Below are positions 43,587 through 47,991 of a stretch of DNA of 47,991 nucleotides, one piece after another. Positions within the stretch are counted from its first letter, which is position 1. Every line of letters starts with the position of its first letter. Source of the DNA: Bradyrhizobium sp. SSBR45G (GTDB taxonomy: Bacteria; Pseudomonadota; Alphaproteobacteria; Rhizobiales; Xanthobacteraceae); the NCBI RefSeq assembly GCF_030159255.1, contig NZ_BSCT01000049.1:1-47991 (forward strand), given 5' to 3'. The notes under the pieces were generated by a model that saw only the letters and a list, made by a program, of their open reading frames with translations, ran no database searches and was not told the origin of the DNA. Position numbers and translations under genes: made by a program.

Positions 43587-46376
43587 CTACACCCGGAATG
43601 CGAGCCGCAGTCCGCCCCAATGGCGGTCCTTGATCCTGATCGGCACGTCGATCTCCTTCACCGTGACGGTCACGCCGCCGCCCATGTCGCGCTCGTAGCG
43701 CTGCGCGAGATGCCCATGGAGCGTCCGCGCCGCGGCCATGCCGGCGCGGTCCTTGTAGAACCGCCGATTGCGGCAGTTCGCCACGTTCCAGACATGTTCA
43801 CCCCGCCGCTGTTGCTGCGAGACCCTGCGGTTGTGTGTCGGAATGTAGGCGTTCCGATCGATTGCCACGCAGAACACGACGTTCGGATCGGCCGCCAGCG
43901 CAGCCTCCTGGAACGGCGGCAGCAGGCGGTCGCAGATCGCCGTGAATGGCGCCTCGAACTGCTCGGGATCGGTGTCCGGGATGCGCCGATAGTCGAAGTC
44001 AAACCAGCGCGCGACCGTGGTCTCGCCTGACGCGATCGACTGCTCGATCGCCGCCGTGATCTGCCCGGCGACCGCCAGCGCGGCGTCGACATGCGCCTGA
44101 TCGGCCCGGTCGATCTCGGCCAGCAGCGCATGGACCGCATCGCGCCGCGCCTGGGCCAGCTCGCGAAAGCTGAGATGGACGTCGCGATTGCCGATCGCCA
44201 CGATATCGCAATCGACCGTACCGAACGACGCGCACTCCACCTTGACCTGCTGCTGCTCGGCGAGGCCGACCACATCTATCGCGGCGCGGAAGCGCAGGCC
44301 GCCGCCCGAGATGTCGAGCAGGGTGCCGTCGACCTGGCCGCCCCTCGAGTGCAGTCGTGCGGGGATGCTGACGGGCCGGCGCAGATCCGTCGAGCGGCGG
44401 TCGCCGAGGCTCGAGGTCCGCAGCGAGACCATGAGATTGGCGCGCAGCTCGGAGACCCGGCCATTGGTGCCGGTCACGAGCTCGGACACGGTCTGGGTCT
44501 GCTGCTCGATTTCCGACGAACGGCTGGAAATGCGGGTGACGTTCTCGGCCACCATCGCCACGCCGGCCGAGGCCTCGGTGAGGCTGCGCGCCACTTCGCG
44601 CAAGGTCGCCTCCTGCTGCTCGGCGGCAGCGGCCATCGCCGCGCTGGCGCCGTCGATGCTGCCGATCGCCGCGCTGATCTTGCTGATCACGGCGGTCGAG
44701 TCGGAGGTCGCGGTCGAGATCCGATCGATGCGCTGGGCGATGTCATCGGCGGCCTCGGAGGTCTTGCGCGCCAGCGCCTTGACCTCATGCGCGACGATCG
44801 CGAACCCTGCGCCCGCTTCGCCGGCCCGAGCCGCCTCGATGGTGGCGTTGAGCGCCAGCAGGTTGGTCTGCGCCGCCACTTCGGCGATGGTGTTGACGAC
44901 GGACGAGATCTGCCCGGCTGCATCGCTGAGAGCCGCCACGGTCGATCCGGCCTGCTGCGCTTCGCGCGCGGCCCGGCTGGCCAGCTCCGCCGTCTCCGCG
45001 GCACGCTGCGCGATCTCCCGTCCGGTGGCCGACAGTTCTTCCGCCGAGCTCGAGACCGTGGTCACGTTGCTGCTGGCGCGGGCGGAGGCCTGCGCCACCA
45101 TGCCGGCCTCGCTCGCGATCGTCTTCGCCTCCGCGACGGCCTGGGCGCTGCGGGTCGACGCATCGCCGCTGATGGTCATCACCTCGGCGACGGCGCAATC
45201 GAGGTCGGTCTCGAGCAGCTCCCACATTTCGGCGAACATCTTGCGCCGCTCGCGCTCGGCGGTCTCCTTTGCCCTGGCCTGCTCCTCGGTGAGCCGGCGG
45301 TTCTCCAGCAGCTTGCCGTGGAACACGCCGAGGGCGCGTGAGATCTGGCCGACCTCGTCGCGACGCTTCACCGGCTCGAGGCTGACGTCGAGATCATTCT
45401 GCGCCAGCCGCTCCATGGCGCGGGCCATCTGCAGCAGCGGTGCGGCGAGCCAGCGTCCGAACATCAGCGCCGCCGCCGCCGTGACCAGCACCGTGATGGA
45501 GATCGACCAGAACACGGTGTCCTTCACGCTGGCGAGCTCTGCCTTGACGATGCCGAGCCGCTGATCAGCCGCGGACCTGATCGCCTGCAGCGTCGGACTG
45601 ATGCTTTCATAGTACCGCGTCAGTTCGGCTGTTTCTCCCAGCAGGTTGGTCTGCCCGCTCATGTAGGAGAGGAAGCTCGTCCGATAGACGTCCATCAGCT
45701 TGACGATCTCGGCCTTGACCGGCTCGGGCAGATCGGACCTGCCGAGCTCTGCGCCGAATTCGTCGACGCGCTTGCGCAAATCGTCGCCGTATTTCGGATC
45801 GCCACGCAGCATAAAATCCTTTTCGTGCCGGCGCATCATCAGCATCAGCACTGCGAGGCGCGGCTGATCATGCTTCGTCAGCTGGGTCTCGATCGACCGA
45901 ACGGCGCCGCGCAGCTTGCCTTGCAGACCGTCATTCTCATTGAAACCGATGACCTTCTGCGCAGCGACGACCTGGGCGAAGCGGGTCGCGTAGCCGGTGA
46001 TCGCCTCGCGCGACGAGGCGGCCTGCCGCGCGGTCTCGTCGTTGGGTGTCGCGGCGAGCATCTCGTCGATGCGGTCGAGGCGCGACGTGATCGTCTTCGC
46101 GATTCCTTCATGCGCGGCGACCTTGGCCTCCGACGGCTTCTGCAGGAATTCGGTCGCCGTGCCACGCGCCTGCAACAGCCCTTCCCATATTCCGCCACTC
46201 AAAGTGGCCAGCGTCGCGACGCGATCCGCCGTCTGCTGGCTGCGCCGCTCGATTGAAAGCCCCGTCAGATAGAGGCAGCCGATGACAGCAACGCCGGCAA
46301 CACCGAGACAAAGAATTTGGCCCTTGAGCCCAAACCGAAACCGGCTCTGCACCGAACCGGCAACCGCCACACCCAT
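43587..46376 (-). CDS. Chemoreceptor with PilZ and C-terminal cache-like domain
   Basis: A 929-residue methyl-accepting chemotaxis protein. From the N terminus: membrane segment (about 20-40); helical periplasmic sensor (50-285, HBM-like, with MMRRHEKDFMLRGDPKY); second membrane segment (about 288-307); HAMP (308-360); signalling hairpin (430-640), whose tip EVAAQTNLLALNATIEAARA at 499-518 contacts CheA/CheW; PilZ domain (660-745) with an RR...RR pair (660-667) and DISGGG (688-693) for cyclic-di-GMP; and a last domain (about 750-929) with YIPTHNR, WNVANCRNRRFYKDR and RHWGGLR. The ATG at 46376 follows AGGGA. So both cyclic-di-GMP and a cytoplasmic ligand may tune signalling. No che genes are nearby. 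Confidence 0.9.
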   Translation of the reverse strand: MGVAVAGSVQSRFRFGLKGQILCLGVAGVAVIGCLYLTGLSIERRSQQTADRVATLATLSGGIWEGLLQARGTATEFLQKPSEAKVAAHEGIAKTITSRLDRIDEMLAATPNDETARQAASSREAITGYATRFAQVVAAQKVIGFNENDGLQGKLRGAVRSIETQLTKHDQPRLAVLMLMMRRHEKDFMLRGDPKYGDDLRKRVDEFGAELGRSDLPEPVKAEIVKLMDVYRTSFLSYMSGQTNLLGETAELTRYYESISPTLQAIRSAADQRLGIVKAELASVKDTVFWSISITVLVTAAAALMFGRWLAAPLLQMARAMERLAQNDLDVSLEPVKRRDEVGQISRALGVFHGKLLENRRLTEEQARAKETAERERRKMFAEMWELLETDLDCAVAEVMTISGDASTRSAQAVAEAKTIASEAGMVAQASARASSNVTTVSSSAEELSATGREIAQRAAETAELASRAAREAQQAGSTVAALSDAAGQISSVVNTIAEVAAQTNLLALNATIEAARAGEAGAGFAIVAHEVKALARKTSEAADDIAQRIDRISTATSDSTAVISKISAAIGSIDGASAAMAAAAEQQEATLREVARSLTEASAGVAMVAENVTRISSRSSEIEQQTQTVSELVTGTNGRVSELRANLMVSLRTSSLGDRRSTDLRRPVSIPARLHSRGGQVDGTLLDISGGGLRFRAAIDVVGLAEQQQVKVECASFGTVDCDIVAIGNRDVHLSFRELAQARRDAVHALLAEIDRADQAHVDAALAVAGQITAAIEQSIASGETTVARWFDFDYRRIPDTDPEQFEAPFTAICDRLLPPFQEAALAADPNVVFCVAIDRNAYIPTHNRRVSQQQRRGEHVWNVANCRNRRFYKDRAGMAAARTLHGHLAQRYERDMGGGVTVTVKEIDVPIRIKDRHWGGLRLAFRV

Positions 46377-46588
46377 TGCTGTTCCCTGTGAATCAATTGA
46401 GCAACAGCTGCGAGCTTTAAGGGTCGTGCTTAATGACAGACTAAGTGAGGCGCGTGTTTCATAAATATTCAACCATGAGGTGCAGTAGAACTACGGGATT
46501 TCCGGCAACTACAAACAGCCTTACGCACATTCACGTGCAATCGGCGGCCCATCTCGCGACGTGCCGCCGATAGAAGCCTCGGACGAAC
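46377..46588. promoter_or_regulatory. Promoter-bearing gap upstream of the chemoreceptor
   Basis: These 212 bases separate the chemoreceptor start from the stop of the aminopeptidase, both on the minus strand. The part near 46380-46530 is noticeably A/T-rich (with CATAAATATTC), fitting a promoter for the chemoreceptor. I see no gene here. Confidence 0.45.
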
Positions 46589-47845
46589 TCAGGCCCACTC
46601 GCCCTTGCGGAACACCGGCACGCGGCGGCCGTCTTCATGGACGCCGTCGATGTCGGTCTCGGCAGCGCCGATCATCCAGTCGATATGGATCAGGCTCTGG
46701 TTGCCGCCCTGGGCGGCGATCTGCTGCGGCGACAGCGAGGTGCCGTTGACGAAGCACTTCGAATAGCACTGGCCGAGCGCGATGTGCGAGGCGGCATTCT
46801 CGTCGAACAGCGTGTTGTAGAACAGCAGCCCGCTCTTGGAGATCGGCGAGGAGTGCGGCACCAGCGCCACCTCGCCGAGCCGGCGCGCGCCCTCGTCGGT
46901 GTCGAGCACCTTGTTCAGAACCTCCTCGCCCTTCGAGGCCTTCGCCTCGACGATGCGGCCTTCCTCGAACCTGACCTGGATGTTGTCGATCAAGGTGCCC
47001 TGATAGGACAGCGGCTTGGAGCTGACGACATGGCCGGACACGCGGCGGCAATGCGGCGTCGTGAACACCTCCTCGGTCGGGATGTTGGCGTTGCAGACGA
47101 TGCCGTTCTTCGCCGTGGAGGCGCCGCCTTCCCATTCGTGGCCGTCGGCGAGACCGATGGTCAGATCCATGCCTGGGCCGGTGTAGTGCAGCGCGCTGAA
47201 GCGCTGGCCGTTGAGCCATTCGGTGCGCTCGCGCAGCACCGCGTTATGCTGCTCCCAGGCGGACACCGCATCGTCGCGGTCGACGCGCGAGGCCGCGAAG
47301 ATTGCGTCGGCCAGCTTCGCGACCGCGACCTCCTCCGGCACGTCGGGGAAGACGAGCGTCGCCCACGCCGGGCTCGGATAGGCGATGATGTTCCAGTTGG
47401 TCTCGAAATTCGTGATCTTCTCGAGCGCCGGCTGATAAGCCTTGGAGTTCGCCTTGCTGGCGCGCGCCACCTTGGCCGGATCCTGGCCGGACAGCAGCAT
47501 GGGATTGTCGCCGACGATGGCGAGCCGGGCGGTGTTCTCCGAGAATGCCTTGGCCATGCCCTGATAGAGCCAGTCGGCGGCGCGATCGAAGCTGTTGTCA
47601 TGACCAAAACGATACCGTGCCAGGGTCAGCTCCTCGTCGGAGAAGAACGAGGTCACGATACCCGCGCCGGCCTTGTAGGCATGCTCAGCAACCTTCCGCA
47701 CCAGCGGCAGCGCGACCGACGGCGCGGTGAGCAGCAGATCCTGCCCCGGCTGCAATTGCAGGCCGACCTTCACCGCCACTTCGGCGAGACGGTCGAGCTT
47801 CACGGGATCGATAGCGGTATCGAAGCTTCTGACATGTGCGGTCAT
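46589..47845 (-). CDS. M29 family aminopeptidase
   Basis: A 418-residue M29 (AmpS/AmpT-type) metallo-aminopeptidase. The metal ligands lie in TEEVFTTPH (Glu), the HIALGQ motif (His) and LIHIDWMIG (His and Asp), all expected for two metal ions. It removes N-terminal residues from peptides in the cytoplasm. ATG 47845 gives the normal family length; a start at 47893 would add 16 residues. It is alone on its strand side. Confidence 0.92.
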   Translation of the reverse strand: MTAHVRSFDTAIDPVKLDRLAEVAVKVGLQLQPGQDLLLTAPSVALPLVRKVAEHAYKAGAGIVTSFFSDEELTLARYRFGHDNSFDRAADWLYQGMAKAFSENTARLAIVGDNPMLLSGQDPAKVARASKANSKAYQPALEKITNFETNWNIIAYPSPAWATLVFPDVPEEVAVAKLADAIFAASRVDRDDAVSAWEQHNAVLRERTEWLNGQRFSALHYTGPGMDLTIGLADGHEWEGGASTAKNGIVCNANIPTEEVFTTPHCRRVSGHVVSSKPLSYQGTLIDNIQVRFEEGRIVEAKASKGEEVLNKVLDTDEGARRLGEVALVPHSSPISKSGLLFYNTLFDENAASHIALGQCYSKCFVNGTSLSPQQIAAQGGNQSLIHIDWMIGAAETDIDGVHEDGRRVPVFRKGEWA

Positions 47846-47929
47846 CAGGGCTGTCCAGTTCCGGTTCTTTGCGATGCTCAAGAGATAGGCCAATCGATGG
47901 TGCGGTCAATGGTGGAGTGCAGCAGCATT

Positions 47930-47972
47930 CTCCGCTGTCGTCCCGGGCTTGACCCCATAGGCGCTAAGATAG
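47930..47972 (-). repeat. Right copy of 43-bp inverted repeat
   Basis: Reverse complement of 20-62 with a single mismatch, at position 47968. It lies upstream of the aminopeptidase, near the right edge. Together the two copies form an inverted pair about 48 kb apart, enough for rare RecA-dependent inversion in principle. More likely, both are copies of one dispersed repeat. Confidence 0.8.
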
Positions 47973-47991
47973 TTTTAGCATCATTTGATAG

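Overview
The window is GC-rich bacterial chromosome with strong G/C bias at third codon positions. It looks like an alphaproteobacterium of the Nitrobacteraceae (Bradyrhizobium/Rhodopseudomonas group), most likely Bradyrhizobium. This rests on overall protein style, several TRAP and ABC solute importers, a chemoreceptor ending in a domain typical of the group, and palindromic intergenic repeats of the kind scattered through Bradyrhizobium genomes. No tRNA, rRNA, CRISPR array, transposase, integrase or phage gene was seen. The genus is inferred, not proven.

Layout. 1-9.2 kb: repeat-rich end, YgiQ-type radical SAM protein, an exported anchored protein, a HAD phosphatase, a large SPFH protein with tandem N-terminal modules, a hypothetical, an exported alpha/beta hydrolase and a class I glutamine amidotransferase. 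8.5-10.6 kb: LrgB/CidA membrane pair with a divergent LysR regulator. 10.8-15.0 kb: a tiny hydrophilic protein, then a tight three-gene operon (stand-alone class II amidotransferase, asparagine-synthetase-like amidotransferase of the N-acetylglutaminylglutamine-amide type, GCS2-type carboxylate-amine ligase). 15.0-18.9 kb: cytosine-deaminase-like amidohydrolase, then a ring-cleavage dioxygenase/esterase pair with a divergent LysR regulator. 18.9-26.2 kb: LacI regulator facing a TRAP importer, a VOC enzyme, a RuBisCO-like protein and a DUF1537 acid-sugar kinase; this is the most striking catabolic module. 26.3-36.4 kb: purine/ureide-flavoured region with hydroxyisourate hydrolase, a fused allantoinase-OHCU decarboxylase, an amidase, an MFS carrier, a second divergent transthyretin-like protein, a four-gene polyamine-type ABC importer and an Asp/Glu/hydantoin racemase-family protein. 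36.5-48 kb: SDR/DUF2256/DUF3429 operon, an ABC-2 exporter pair, an epoxide-hydrolase-like enzyme, an exported metallo-beta-lactamase-fold protein, a cupin, a DUF4399 protein, an unusual HBM-MCP-PilZ chemoreceptor and an M29 aminopeptidase.

How the genes work together. The 20-26 kb operon can be read as import of an acid sugar by TRAP, a VOC rearrangement step, phosphorylation by the DUF1537 kinase and decarboxylation or cleavage by the RuBisCO-like protein, with LacI sensing the substrate. The 26-28 kb genes carry 5-hydroxyisourate through OHCU to S-allantoin and allantoate. The 11-15 kb operon has the parts to build and amidate a small gamma-glutamyl or glutamine-based compound but lacks the usual partners of its central enzyme.

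Best candidates for something undescribed are the RuBisCO-like module, the amidotransferase/ligase trio, the active-site-altered transthyretin-like and racemase paralogues, and the chemoreceptor with domains added after its signalling hairpin. A 43-bp inverted repeat (one mismatch) lies near both ends of the window.
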